A stretch of DNA of 64,000 nt from Rhizobiaceae bacterium. Its GTDB lineage: Bacteria; Pseudomonadota; Alphaproteobacteria; Rhizobiales; Rhizobiaceae. How positions within the stretch are numbered: position 1 is the stretch's first letter; every line of letters begins with the position of its first letter. The position numbers and the translations under genes are program-made. Positions 10,342-19,694 of this stretch are shown here, in pieces. Below the pieces are notes generated by a model, which had not been told where the DNA came from, ran no database searches, and was given only the letters and a program-made list of their open reading frames with translations. The stretch is from NCBI GenBank assembly GCA_014238155.1, contig JABABQ010000063.1:124001-188000 (forward strand), given 5' to 3'.

Positions 10342-13300
10342 GTGTCACACAAAGTGAGTCTGAAGGATCGGTCCGGCTGGATCGTAATATGCAGTTTGTC
10401 CAAGCGCGAAGAAATCAATGCGGCACTGGCAGGTGGCGGCACGGAGTCATCTGAGAGTTCAAAGCCCTTTGTCCATCTGCACGTGCATTCTGCCTTCTCA
10501 CTGCTGGAAGGGGCCATGCCGCTGGCCAATCTGATCGATCTCACTGTAACAAACGAACAGCCGGCGTTAGCGGTCACCGACACTAGCAATTTGTTTGGTG
10601 CCCTGGAATATTCCGAAAAGTCAGTTCCCAAAGGTCTGCAGCCAATAATTGGTTGCACGTTGGAGGTCGATTTTGATGGCGCTTTACAACAGACTTCCGA
10701 ACAAGAGCTTTCTCGAACCGCCAGCTCGCAACAAGCCATGAGGGCGCTGCCCATACTTGTTTTGCTTGCCTCAAACCCCTCAGGATATGGCAATCTAGCA
10801 AAACTCGTCAGTATGGCCTATCTCGACAATGCAGCTAATTCTCGCGCTCACATCACACTGGATCATTTGTGCAAATATTCTGACGGCATAATCGTCCTTA
10901 CTGGTGGACCCAGCGGTGCGCTGAACATGCCATTGCTGGCCGGGCAGGAGGCTGTTGCAACGTCCCGCCTTGAAAACCTAAAGCGGGCATTCGGCGATCG
11001 TCTTTATATCGAACTACAAAGACATCAGGGACATTCGCGGCGTGTCGAAAACAAGTTGATCGATCTTGCTTATGACAATGACGTTCCTTTGGTTGCAACA
11101 AATGAAGTCTATTTCGCCAAACGCGAGGACCATCAGGCTCACGACACTTTGATCTGCATTGCGGAAGGTCGCATGGTGGTGGAGGAGGATCGGCGAAAGT
11201 TGACGCCGGACCATTATTTCAAGTCATCAGCAGAGATGCATGCCCTGTTTGCCGACCTGCCAGAAGCGCTGGACAATGCAATTGAGATTGCACGGCGCTG
11301 TGCCTTCAAGGTGCCAAAGCTGGACCCGATCCTGCCGTTTTTTACCGACGGAGCCGGTGAAGACCCGCTGGAATCGGAAGCCAATGAACTTATCCTGCAG
11401 GCTCGTGATGGATTGCAGCGACGTCTGGATGTTCACGAACTCGCCGATGGTCACACCCGCAAGGACTATGATGACCGGCTGGAGTTTGAGCTTGGTGTCA
11501 TCACCAAGATGAAGTTTCCCGGCTACTTCCTCATCGTTGCTGATTTCATCAAATGGGCAAAGGCGCAGGATATTCCCGTTGGTCCCGGCAGGGGGTCTGG
11601 AGCCGGTTCGTTGGTGGCCTGGTCATTGACCATCACCGATCTGGATCCGATGAAGTTCTCGCTGCTGTTTGAGCGATTCCTCAATCCGGAACGCGTCTCA
11701 ATGCCCGATTTCGATATCGATTTCTGTCAGGATAGGCGCGACGAAGTCATCCGCTACGTGCAGGATAAATACGGACGGGACCAGGTTGCCCAGATCATAA
11801 CATTCGGAACTCTGCAGGCAAGAGCCGTGTTGCGAGACGTCGGACGGGTTCTTCAAATGCCATACAATCAGGTGGATCGTCTGTGTAAGATGGTTCCCAA
11901 CAATCCGGCCAATCCGACGTCGCTGGCTGAAGCCGTCACCAGTGAACCGGGTTTGATAGAAGCGCGCAAGGCAGAGGAAGACGTTGATCAATTGATCAAT
12001 ATCGCCCTGAAATTGGAAGGTCTCTACAGACACGCATCCACCCATGCGGCGGGCATCGTGATTGGAGACCGTCCGCTCGACAAATTGGTGCCGCTTTATC
12101 GCGACCCACGCTCGGACATGCCGGTGACCCAGTTCAACATGAAGTGGGTTGAACAGGCAGGGCTGGTGAAATTTGACTTTCTCGGTCTGAAAACACTGAC
12201 GGTGATCCGCAAAACGCAGCAATATCTGGGGCAGCGCAACGTGGAAGTGGACATCGATGCGCTGGCTCTTGAAGACCAAAAGACATTTGAAATGCTGCAG
12301 CGGGGTGAAACCGTTGGCGTATTCCAATTGGAATCGATGGGGATGCGCAAGGCGCTGATTGGCATGAAGCCCGACCAATTTGAAGACATTATTGCTCTGG
12401 TCGCTTTGTACCGACCGGGTCCGATGGAAAACATTCCGGTTTATAATGCGCGTAAGCACGGCGAGGAGGAGCCGGATTATTATCACCCTAAGATTGAGAG
12501 CGTTCTGAAGGAAACACAGGGCGTTATCATTTATCAGGAACAGGTGATGCAGATTGCACAGATCCTGTCGGGGTATTCGCTGGGTGAAGCGGATATGTTG
12601 CGCCGCGCCATGGGTAAGAAAATTCGCGAAGAGATGGAGAAACAGCGCAAACGCTTTGTCGACGGTGCTGTTGAAAGGGGTCTGAAAGCTGCGCAGGCCA
12701 GCCACATTTTTGATGTCCTGGCGAAATTTGCCGATTATGGATTTAACAAATCCCATGCCGCAGCTTATGCGCTGGTCAGCTACCAGACGGCTTGGCTGAA
12801 AGCCAATCATCCAATCGAGTTTCTGGCTGCGCTGATGACCCTTGATATGGGCAATACCGACAAGCTTCACGACTTTTATCGCGAGGGAAAGCGCGAGAAG
12901 ATTGAGGTTGTCGCGCCATCAGTCAACACATCTGACGTTGAGTTCGCCGTACGAGATGGCAAGATTTATTACGCACTGGCGGCGATCAAGGGAGTCGGCG
13001 CACAGGCCGTGGCTCACATTGTTGATATTCGACAGGCCGACGGCCCATTTGAAAACCTGACCAACTTCTTCTCACGCGTCGATCCCAAACAACTCAACCG
13101 CAAGATGCTGGAAAATCTCATCCATGCCGGCGCGTTTGATTGTTTCGGCCCAAGCCGAGAGCAGCTGATTGGCGGGCTGGATCGGCTGATAGGCCACGCT
13201 GCGCGGGTTGCCGACAATCAGGCAATTGGAATGACCGATATGTTTGGTGGAGATTCGGGAGCAACCGCCGTCTCATTGCCTGATGTTGCACCCTGGATGA

Positions 13301-13920
13301 CATCAGAAAAACTGCTGCGCGAGTTTCAATCTGTTGGTTTCTATTTATCGGCCCATCCGCTGGATGAATACAAACTGACGCTGGACAAGATGCGGGTCCA
13401 GAATTGGTCCGATTTTCAGGCCGCAGTCAAGAAAGGCGCCTCCGCTGGAAACCTGGCAGGGACGGTAACCAGTCTGCAGCAACGCAAGACACGCAAAGGC
13501 AACCGTATGGGCATTTTGCAGATTTCTGACCCCACCGGTCAGTATGAAGCCGTGTTGTTTTCAGAAAGCCTTGAACAAAACAGGAAATTGCTGGTTGCCG
13601 GCAATGCAGTTGTGCTCAATGTGGCTGCAGAAGAAAAACCGGAAGGCATATCATTACGCATAAATTCAGTAAAAAGTCTGGAAGCGGAAGCGGCTCGAAA
13701 ACAATTTCAGCTGAATATATTCGTTCGGGATCAAAGACCGCTTGAAAGTATTTCAAAACAGATCGGCAAGCGTGGTGAGGGTCAGGTCAGCCTGATTGTA
13801 CTTAATCAGGATGAAAAACTGGAAGTTGAAATTGGCATTCCAGGCAAACGTTTGATTTCACCGGCTATTGCAGGTGCGATCAAGGGTATCCCCGGCGTAG
13901 TTGATGTGGAACTGATCTAA
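10342..13920 (+). CDS. dnaE: DNA polymerase III alpha subunit (replicative, DnaE1 type)
   Basis: The polymerase subunit of the replicative holoenzyme. The N-terminal PHP domain begins FVHLHVHSAFSLLEGAM. The palm carries the catalytic aspartates in MPDFDIDF (D458 and D460 of residues 454-461) and D612 in VKFDFLGLKTL. A helix-hairpin-helix region, an OB fold and a tau-binding tail follow. Its length (1192 residues with the GTG at 10342) and place after lolD fit DnaE1 rather than the shorter mutagenic DnaE2/ImuC. The start is uncertain: GTG 10342, GTG 10354 and TTG 10396 are in frame and none has a good ribosome site. It may share the LexA-controlled promoter upstream. Confidence 0.96.
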   Translation: MSHKVSLKDRSGWIVICSLSKREEINAALAGGGTESSESSKPFVHLHVHSAFSLLEGAMPLANLIDLTVTNEQPALAVTDTSNLFGALEYSEKSVPKGLQPIIGCTLEVDFDGALQQTSEQELSRTASSQQAMRALPILVLLASNPSGYGNLAKLVSMAYLDNAANSRAHITLDHLCKYSDGIIVLTGGPSGALNMPLLAGQEAVATSRLENLKRAFGDRLYIELQRHQGHSRRVENKLIDLAYDNDVPLVATNEVYFAKREDHQAHDTLICIAEGRMVVEEDRRKLTPDHYFKSSAEMHALFADLPEALDNAIEIARRCAFKVPKLDPILPFFTDGAGEDPLESEANELILQARDGLQRRLDVHELADGHTRKDYDDRLEFELGVITKMKFPGYFLIVADFIKWAKAQDIPVGPGRGSGAGSLVAWSLTITDLDPMKFSLLFERFLNPERVSMPDFDIDFCQDRRDEVIRYVQDKYGRDQVAQIITFGTLQARAVLRDVGRVLQMPYNQVDRLCKMVPNNPANPTSLAEAVTSEPGLIEARKAEEDVDQLINIALKLEGLYRHASTHAAGIVIGDRPLDKLVPLYRDPRSDMPVTQFNMKWVEQAGLVKFDFLGLKTLTVIRKTQQYLGQRNVEVDIDALALEDQKTFEMLQRGETVGVFQLESMGMRKALIGMKPDQFEDIIALVALYRPGPMENIPVYNARKHGEEEPDYYHPKIESVLKETQGVIIYQEQVMQIAQILSGYSLGEADMLRRAMGKKIREEMEKQRKRFVDGAVERGLKAAQASHIFDVLAKFADYGFNKSHAAAYALVSYQTAWLKANHPIEFLAALMTLDMGNTDKLHDFYREGKREKIEVVAPSVNTSDVEFAVRDGKIYYALAAIKGVGAQAVAHIVDIRQADGPFENLTNFFSRVDPKQLNRKMLENLIHAGAFDCFGPSREQLIGGLDRLIGHAARVADNQAIGMTDMFGGDSGATAVSLPDVAPWMTSEKLLREFQSVGFYLSAHPLDEYKLTLDKMRVQNWSDFQAAVKKGASAGNLAGTVTSLQQRKTRKGNRMGILQISDPTGQYEAVLFSESLEQNRKLLVAGNAVVLNVAAEEKPEGISLRINSVKSLEAEAARKQFQLNIFVRDQRPLESISKQIGKRGEGQVSLIVLNQDEKLEVEIGIPGKRLISPAIAGAIKGIPGVVDVELI

Positions 13921-13923
13921 ACA

Positions 13924-14538
13924 ATGGCCCAAACTACATCGTATGAACCGCCTTTCAGTCGCTCTGCAGATGCCAACAAGGATCACATTCTCAATCAACT
14001 CACGACCTGCCTAAAGGCGGGAGATTTGGTATTGGAGATTGCTTCAGGAACCGGTCAACACATCGTGCATTTTTCAAAGAACCTGCCGGATATACACTGG
14101 CAAAGCAGCGATGTTGATCTCGTAAACTATGGCTTGCCAGAGGTTGTGGCCAACAATCAGTGCGCCAACCTTCTTGCACCGCTAAGCCTTGATATTGCCA
14201 GTTGGCCAGAGCTGAACGCCCGTTTCGACGCTGTCTACAGCGCAAATTGCATCCACATCATCGGATCAGAGTTATTGGCTCCATATGTTGCCGGAGCGGC
14301 AGGTGTTTTGAACCCCGGTGGATTGATGTTGCTTTATGGGCCCTACAAATATGGCGGTGAATTTACCACACAGAGCAATGCTGATTTCGACCAATATTTG
14401 CGGTCGAGCAACCAGGGAGGTGGCATCAAGGATTTTGAAACACTTGATGAACTGGCCAAGCAGAACGGTTTGGCACTTGAAAACGATGTAGACATGCCGG
14501 CCAATAATCAGTTTTTGATCTGGCGCAAAACAAGCTGA
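13924..14538 (+). CDS. DUF938 family, SAM-dependent methyltransferase-like protein
   Basis: A 204-residue protein of the DUF938 (METTL26-like) family. The SAM-binding glycine motif is LEIASGTGQH (about residues 37-46), followed by an acidic strand end (SSDVD) and the conserved NCIHIIG and YGPYKYGGEFTT segments typical of this family. The substrate is not known. The ATG lies three bases after the dnaE stop, so it is probably cotranscribed with dnaE. The short cytoplasmic protein has no signal or membrane span. Confidence 0.85.
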   Translation: MAQTTSYEPPFSRSADANKDHILNQLTTCLKAGDLVLEIASGTGQHIVHFSKNLPDIHWQSSDVDLVNYGLPEVVANNQCANLLAPLSLDIASWPELNARFDAVYSANCIHIIGSELLAPYVAGAAGVLNPGGLMLLYGPYKYGGEFTTQSNADFDQYLRSSNQGGGIKDFETLDELAKQNGLALENDVDMPANNQFLIWRKTS

Positions 14539-14639
14539 ATGTTCGCAAGCGATGTGAACTGTAACTGAGGCTTTTGTTTTTTCACCAACCGCACTATCAA
14601 CAAACATCCAATTTTCAAATCTTCAAGCAGCACCCAAAA

Positions 14640-15677
14640 ATGGACCCTTCCGGTTTTACCTATTCCGTAAATACCCGAAAAATATTTGCCGTTGCGCCAA
14701 TGATGGATTGGACGGACCGTCACTGCCGATATTTTCATCGGCTGCTCACCAAACACGCTTTGCTGTATACGGAAATGGTGGTTGCTGATGCTTTGATCTA
14801 CGGCGACGTACCGAGACATCTGGAATTCAACGAAGCGGAACATCCGCTGGCGTTACAATTGGGCGGTTCGGATCCTGACAAACTGCAACAGGCAGCAAAA
14901 TTGGCTGAACAGTGGGGCTATGACGAAGTCAATTTGAACGTCGGTTGTCCGTCTGACCGGGTACAAAGCGGTACATTCGGTGCCTGTTTAATGCGCCAGC
15001 CAGAACTGGTCGCCGAATGTGTGCATCAAATATCAAAATCGGTGCAAATACCGGTTACCGTGAAATGTCGTATCGGAGTCGATGAGCAGGAACCGAACGT
15101 TTCGCTTTTTGAACTTGCCACTGGCGTATTGGATGCCGGTTGTAACGCGCTTTGGGTACATGCCCGTAAAGCCTGGCTTCAGGGACTAAGTCCTAAGGAA
15201 AACCGTGATATTCCGCCTTTGGATTATGACATTGTCCAACAGCTCAAGAACACCTATCCAGACCGTTTTATCGGCATTAACGGGGGCATAAAGTCGATCG
15301 ATCAAGCGGCCGGATTCGTGTCCACCGGATTGAACATTCCACTTGATGGGGTCATGGTTGGGCGAGCGGCCTACCAAAACCCCTCTATCCTGAGACACGT
15401 CGACAGCGCGATTTATGGTGATGACACCACTTCAGTGGAGCTCGACGATATTTGCAGCGCCATGATGGATTATTCTTCCAGGCATCTGGAGCAGGAAGGG
15501 CGGGTTCATCATATCACCCGGCACATGATTGGACTGTTTCAAGGACAACCTGGCGCGCGCCGCTACCGTCAAATCCTATCTGTGGAAGCCGCCAGACCCC
15601 ATGCAGATCAAAGGATTATTCGGCAAGCCTTTGAATCTGTGAAAAAATACGGCGAAGTCGCAGAGCTGGCAGGTTAA
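14640..15677 (+). CDS. dusA: tRNA-dihydrouridine(20/20a) synthase
   Basis: An FMN enzyme that reduces uridines in the tRNA D-loop. The N-terminal VAPMMDWTDRH is the DusA signature, followed by LQLGG and NLNVGCPSDRVQSGTFGACLM, whose second Cys (C116 from the chosen start) is the catalytic acid. GINGGI and GVMVGRAAYQNP form the FMN phosphate site. The frame opens at a TTG at 14574, but the ATG at 14640 (MDPSGF) gives a usual 345-residue protein. Neither start has a strong ribosome site. Confidence 0.93.
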   Translation: MDPSGFTYSVNTRKIFAVAPMMDWTDRHCRYFHRLLTKHALLYTEMVVADALIYGDVPRHLEFNEAEHPLALQLGGSDPDKLQQAAKLAEQWGYDEVNLNVGCPSDRVQSGTFGACLMRQPELVAECVHQISKSVQIPVTVKCRIGVDEQEPNVSLFELATGVLDAGCNALWVHARKAWLQGLSPKENRDIPPLDYDIVQQLKNTYPDRFIGINGGIKSIDQAAGFVSTGLNIPLDGVMVGRAAYQNPSILRHVDSAIYGDDTTSVELDDICSAMMDYSSRHLEQEGRVHHITRHMIGLFQGQPGARRYRQILSVEAARPHADQRIIRQAFESVKKYGEVAELAG

Positions 15678-15846
15678 CCTTAAGATCAGGTTTCATCGCC
15701 AATTGGCGTGTTAAGACTTGCTTAAGCATAGACGTAGCTGGCAAACTCGCCCTTGAACTGACGACAATGAGTGTGTCGGGAGGATACTCCACCGACTCCT
15801 TGTCATGAGCATTTATGACAAACGGGATTTCCCGCAGGAGGGTCGC

Positions 15847-16359
15847 ATGGCCTGCACACGCACACTAAAGATTGCGCTCGTCGCATTGGTATTTCTGGCT
15901 GGATTATTGATACTGGACATCACCGCCCAGGCACGAGAGCGCGGATTTTCAACGCTGGCTGGTGAACTCGACAAAGTCAGGTCCAGCGTTCGGTCAAAAA
16001 ACTTTCGTTATAAAAGGCGCTTGAGCAACAAATTGCACCGCAACGGGCGTCGTCGTTCGCTGCATGACACGATCTTCGTCATTGACGGGGACGATTTGGC
16101 AAAACGTCGCAACGACGAAAATGCCATTCGACGTAACAGCCATCTGCGTAACAAGGTAAGCAACATCCGCCGCAGGTCAGGCTCCAAATTCATCCGCGTT
16201 TCAGAAAAAATGAAACGTCTTGGCGAAGAAATAGCCGCCAAACGTGAAGCCAAAATGTTGAAGCAAATTGAGAACGTAGACATTCGTTTTTATCGCCTTA
16301 GCGAAGCCTATGATGTCAGATACCCCAGCATTGTTTATCTGGAACTGCTCAAAGATTAA
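15847..16359 (+). CDS. basic exported protein of unknown function
   Basis: The family was not recognised. The ATG at 15847 follows GGAGGG at an ideal distance; the in-frame ATG at 15805 has no such site. The product is 170 residues. A hydrophobic segment (about residues 8-26) ends in AQA before RERG, so it is a signal peptide or an anchor. The rest is very rich in Arg/Lys (for example KNFRYKRR and RRRSG) with predicted long helices (residues 100-150). It ends 7 bases from the convergent rlmB. The charge suggests binding to nucleic acid, anionic lipid or LPS, but nothing shows this directly. Confidence 0.65.
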   Translation: MACTRTLKIALVALVFLAGLLILDITAQARERGFSTLAGELDKVRSSVRSKNFRYKRRLSNKLHRNGRRRSLHDTIFVIDGDDLAKRRNDENAIRRNSHLRNKVSNIRRRSGSKFIRVSEKMKRLGEEIAAKREAKMLKQIENVDIRFYRLSEAYDVRYPSIVYLELLKD

Positions 16360-16366
16360 TTTTGCT

Positions 16367-17263
16367 TTAGAGCTTGCCCCGCAAGTGATTGGCCACTGCA
16401 TAGAGCGAAAGCGTTGCGGCATTTGAAACATTGAGTGACTTGATTGGCCCAGGCATATCCAGCCGCGCCAAAGCTTTGCATGTCTCGCGGGTCATCTGCC
16501 GCAGGCCCTTGTTTTCCGACCCCAGAACCAGAACAATCTTGTCGGCATCGCTGCTTGTTAGCGTTTCCTCAAGCACCAGCGGGCCTTCGCTGTCTAACCC
16601 AATTGAGTAAAATCCCATATCATTGAGTTCCTGCAAACCTTTTGACAGATTGCGCAGTTCAATCAGCCGGATCGTATCGAGCGCACCACAGGCCGATTTG
16701 GCCAGAACGGCCGTTTCGTGAACCGAGTTTCGGCTGGTGGTTAAAACCGCATCAGCACCCAGGGCGCTGGCTGATCTCAATATGGCGCCCGCATTGTGGG
16801 GATCGGTGATTTGATCGAGGGCCAGCACCAGCCGGGCGTCGGCCAAGTGAAATAGTTCAGACGCGTCAAGCATATCCAGCGGCAAGCATTTGGCGACAAC
16901 ACCCTGATGGACAGCATCACCACCAGCCAGTTGATCGAGCACCTGCGGAGATTTTACCGATACAGGAAGCGCCTTGCGGTGCGACGCGAGTTGCCCAAGC
17001 CGAGCAAACGCATTTTCGGTGACGCAAAGCTCCTCGATCCGACGGTCTGGATTGTTAAGCGCAGCGCGAACCGTGTGAATCCCATATAGCAAAAGAGAAT
17101 CACCAGAGCTTCCGTCACCGTGCGAATTCTTTTTACCGCCCTTTCGCTTTGACCTTGATCGACCAGCACCGCCGCCACCGCGGCCGCCGCCGTCAGATCT
17201 GGTAGTGCCACGATTTGAGTTATTATTTGAACGGTTCCGGGCAGAGGGACGGGGGCTTTTCAT
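16367..17263 (-). CDS. rlmB: 23S rRNA (guanosine-2'-O)-methyltransferase RlmB-type
   Basis: A SpoU-class SPOUT methyltransferase that methylates a ribose in 23S rRNA (G2251 in E. coli). The three knot motifs are clear: DQITDPHNAGAILRSA, VLVLGSENKGL and MPGPIKSLNVSNAATLSLY. The substrate-binding domain LLYGIHTVRAAL precedes them. About 55 N-terminal residues form a low-complexity Gly/Arg/Lys/Asn tail that may bind RNA. The ATG at 17263 is preferred over the GTG at 17272 because AGGTG lies just before it. It stands beside the Tyr and Gly tRNA genes, as in other alphaproteobacteria. Confidence 0.9.
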   Translation of the reverse strand: MKSPRPSARNRSNNNSNRGTTRSDGGGRGGGGAGRSRSKRKGGKKNSHGDGSSGDSLLLYGIHTVRAALNNPDRRIEELCVTENAFARLGQLASHRKALPVSVKSPQVLDQLAGGDAVHQGVVAKCLPLDMLDASELFHLADARLVLALDQITDPHNAGAILRSASALGADAVLTTSRNSVHETAVLAKSACGALDTIRLIELRNLSKGLQELNDMGFYSIGLDSEGPLVLEETLTSSDADKIVLVLGSENKGLRQMTRETCKALARLDMPGPIKSLNVSNAATLSLYAVANHLRGKL

Positions 17264-17360
17264 ATGTCGCACCTATCATGCAATAGGCCCTGATGCACCC
17301 TGATTTGACAGAGAAAATTTATGATATTGAAATTGTCTCTACAAACACGTCGAGTTTGTG

Positions 17361-17389
17361 TTGACACACAAATGTGCAGTCGTCATAAC
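17361..17389 (+). promoter_or_regulatory. promoter of the tRNA-Tyr/tRNA-Gly unit
   Basis: A perfect -35 TTGACA (17361-17366), a 17-base spacer and CATAAC (17384-17389). Transcription would start a few bases before the tRNA-Tyr gene. A second TTGACA lies at 17305 with a poorer -10 and may be an extra promoter. Confidence 0.65.
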
Positions 17390-17403
17390 GCGCCTGCTGG
17401 CTT

Positions 17404-17488
17404 GGAGGAGTGTCCGAGTGGTTAAAGGAGACGGACTGTAAATCCGTTCGCTTAGCGTACGCTGGTTCGAATCCAGCCTCCTCCACCA
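17404..17488 (+). tRNA. tRNA-Tyr (GTA)
   Basis: 85 bases with CCA encoded. The acceptor GGAGGAG pairs with CTCCTCC, the anticodon loop is CTGTAAA, there is a long variable arm as expected for Tyr, and the T-loop is GGTTCGAATCC. Confidence 0.97.
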
Positions 17489-17556
17489 GCCAGTTGTTCG
17501 CTCTTTGACAATAAGAGTTGGCGCTTGGGACCAAGTGACATAAAGTGTCCCCAGAT

Positions 17557-17630
17557 GCGGGTGTAGCTCAATGGTAGAGCAGCAGCCTTCCAAGCTGAAT
17601 ACGAGGGTTCGATTCCCTTCACCCGCTCCA
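17557..17630 (+). tRNA. tRNA-Gly (TCC)
   Basis: 74 bases with CCA encoded. The acceptor GCGGGTG pairs with CACCCGC, the anticodon loop is CTTCCAA, and the T-loop is GGTTCGATTCC. It lies 68 bases after tRNA-Tyr. In related genomes tuf or tRNA-Trp/secE often follows; here the next 130 bases hold no gene and the sugar locus then begins. Confidence 0.97.
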
Positions 17631-17761
17631 AATCCTCTTAGTTTGTTATTCAGTTGAACGGCGCAATCGCCGCATTCTGCGATATAGTCGATATCGTCGC
17701 CTTGCGCGGGCAGCTGTCGTTGCCTCCGCGCGATTCATTGGCCTGTGGATAACTTGCAGAT

Positions 17762-18511
17762 TCAGCTGTTTGACAGACGCTGAAGCTCCTCGAGTTCAGC
17801 ATCCAGAAATTCCTGAATACCCCGGTACGTCAAGTCAAGATGAGACTGCATCATTTGACGAGCCAATGAAGCATCCCGGTCCTTAAGAGCATCGAGGATT
17901 GCCTTGTGTTGGAGCAGGGTGGATTCGCCATATCCCTCTTTTGGAACGGTCTGGTGACGACAGCGATCAAGTTGGACCTTGAATATCGTGATTGCCCGCC
18001 ACAACAGGGGCAAATCCGCTATTTCAGCAATAGTTTGATGAAACTCATCGTCGAACCGAATGGCATCCACAAATTGTTTGCGGTCCAAGGCCAATTGATG
18101 TTGCAGGTAATTTCCCTCAAGTCTTGTCGCATCTTTGTCAGTAATTTTCTCTGCCGCCGCAGCAACGCTTTCACTTTCCAGCGCCCGTCGGATGATAAAC
18201 GCCTGATGCACATGACTGCGTGATATGCCAGCAACCCGTGTACCTGATTGAGGCTTGATCTCCACCATATGTTCGTCACTCAAACGCTGCACCGCCTCCC
18301 TTACGGGGGTTCGCGATACACCGAGTCGGATGGCAATTGCCTTTTCTTCAACCGGACCGCCAGGAGGCAGCGCACCGGTCGATATCATCGATCGAATCAG
18401 CACATAAATCTGATCGCGCAACGGCAAAGTGCGGTTGATCTGATCGAACTTCCATTCAATGTCGGACGGCACGATAAATTTGGACTGTTTCTGCTTCAAC
18501 GATTTCGACAC
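17762..18511 (-). CDS. GntR family (FadR/FCD subfamily) transcriptional regulator
   Basis: Probably the local repressor of the sugar locus it diverges from. The winged helix is at about residues 28-95 (LRDQIYVLIRS, RLGVSRTPVREAVQRL). The C-terminal FCD effector domain shows the metal-binding pattern D-x3-H (DDEFHQ), then HKAIL and SHLDL. At 249 residues it is of normal length. The frame starts with GTG at 18511 without a good ribosome site. The effector is unknown; substrates or phospho-sugars of the neighbouring pathway are the natural guess. Confidence 0.9.
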   Translation of the reverse strand: MSKSLKQKQSKFIVPSDIEWKFDQINRTLPLRDQIYVLIRSMISTGALPPGGPVEEKAIAIRLGVSRTPVREAVQRLSDEHMVEIKPQSGTRVAGISRSHVHQAFIIRRALESESVAAAAEKITDKDATRLEGNYLQHQLALDRKQFVDAIRFDDEFHQTIAEIADLPLLWRAITIFKVQLDRCRHQTVPKEGYGESTLLQHKAILDALKDRDASLARQMMQSHLDLTYRGIQEFLDAELEELQRLSNS

Positions 18512-18548
18512 TTGTTGTTCGTGAATGGGTGTGCTTATACTAATATAA
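18512..18548 (+). promoter_or_regulatory. promoter and candidate GntR operator of the sugar operon
   Basis: TTGTTG (18512-18517), an 18-base spacer and TATACT (18536-18541) point towards the sugar operon. A perfect 5-bp inverted repeat TTATA-CTAA-TATAA (18535-18548) overlaps the -10, a usual place for a repressor site. The link to the adjacent GntR protein is inference from position. Confidence 0.4.
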
Positions 18549-18643
18549 CAGTTTTTGGTTGATTTGCCAGTGCTGTTGATGGCTAAGTAGGGAATAGCAA
18601 ATTTTGCCGTCGACTAAATCGATTGGATTCAGGGAGGAGACCA

Positions 18644-19693
18644 ATGGCAATTTCGAATTCATTTCCAAAGTTGCACAATGCGATGTGGCCAGGATTGGTC
18701 GGCAAGGGCGACGACTCAGAGCCGCCGATAGATCTGGATACAATGCTGGATTTAACAGCTGCAGCGGATGTCAACGGGACCAAGTTCGATGGTGTCGACT
18801 TGTTTCTAGCAGATCCTCATACGCCGATCGATGCGAGCGATGACCAAATTAAAGAACTTGCAGATAAGGTAGCTTCGAGGAACCTTGTCGTCGGCTCAGC
18901 GGTTGCTCCGGTTTGGGAACCAGTCGGTGGTGGCGCGGCAATGGGGTCAGCAGATGACCGCAAACAATTTCTCGATATGGTCCGCAAATCTTGCCACATT
19001 CTGGGTCGTTTAAAAGAACTCGGTGTCCGCTCTTATGGGGTTGTACGCATCGATTCTGCCAGCGGTGTCGAAGATTGGGCGACAGATCCGGCAGGCAATA
19101 CTAAACTTATCGCCGATACATTCAGACAAGCCTGTGACATTGCAAGCGATCATGGCGAACGTTTGGCAGCTGAAGGGGAGATATGTTGGGGAGGTATGCA
19201 TTCCTGGAAATCAATGGTTGAACTTCTGGAAGCAGTGGACCGGCCGAACACTATTGGATTTCAGGCTGATATGGCTCACACCTTACTTTATGTGATGGGT
19301 TATAATGCACCAGAAGCAAAATTGCTGCCTGAAAATTTCGACTGGAGTGACGGGGATGCGCTGGATGGCGCGCTTAAGAAAGTAACCGACGCCTTGCGAC
19401 CATGGACGATCGATTTCCATGTTGCGCAGAATGACGGCACAGTGAAGGGTATGGGGTCTCACGACAAAACCGGACGTCATTGTATGGTTGGTGATCCCAA
19501 TGGTCGTCTCGATATTGTCCGTCATTCGGGACTTTGGCTTAACAATGCTGATGGGTCCCCCACAAAGGCAATGCAGCACATTTGCTGGGACGGATGCATG
19601 TTCCCCAATGAAGACCTGCTCACACAGCAGACATGGAATGACATTTTGGCGGCAATGATGAACGTCCGCGATGCCCATGGATGGAGTTCCTGA
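18644..19693 (+). CDS. sugar phosphate isomerase/epimerase family protein (TIM barrel)
   Basis: First gene of the sugar operon; 349 residues of the xylose-isomerase-like TIM-barrel (AP_endonuc_2) superfamily. Likely metal ligands can be seen at the strand ends: Glu in [10 protein letters not shown], Asp in FQADMAH, His in IDFHVAQND. The reaction (isomerisation, epimerisation or dehydration) cannot be told. The ATG at 18644 follows GGAGGAG; an upstream in-frame start at 18623 is not needed. A Gfo/Idh/MocA gene follows at once; such pairs often act on inositols or 3-keto-sugars. Confidence 0.82.
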   Translation: MAISNSFPKLHNAMWPGLVGKGDDSEPPIDLDTMLDLTAAADVNGTKFDGVDLFLADPHTPIDASDDQIKELADKVASRNLVVGSAVAPVWEPVGGGAAMGSADDRKQFLDMVRKSCHILGRLKELGVRSYGVVRIDSASGVEDWATDPAGNTKLIADTFRQACDIASDHGERLAAEGEICWGGMHSWKSMVELLEAVDRPNTIGFQADMAHTLLYVMGYNAPEAKLLPENFDWSDGDALDGALKKVTDALRPWTIDFHVAQNDGTVKGMGSHDKTGRHCMVGDPNGRLDIVRHSGLWLNNADGSPTKAMQHICWDGCMFPNEDLLTQQTWNDILAAMMNVRDAHGWSS

Positions 19694-19694
19694 C

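Noticed and set aside
11698..12870. Long minus-strand open frame (390 codons) inside dnaE
   Set aside because: It lies wholly opposite conserved polymerase motifs and its translation has no recognisable domain; it is a by-product of codon usage in dnaE. The same holds for other long antisense frames, for example in alaS and rpsB.
15697..15708. Perfect palindrome CGCCAATTGGCG after dusA as a terminator or operator
   Set aside because: There is no loop or T run, and only one copy was noticed; a 12-base palindrome can occur by chance in 64 kb.
17704..17731. GC-rich hairpin after the GntR gene as its terminator
   Set aside because: Neither strand has a T run after the stem and the stem is interrupted.
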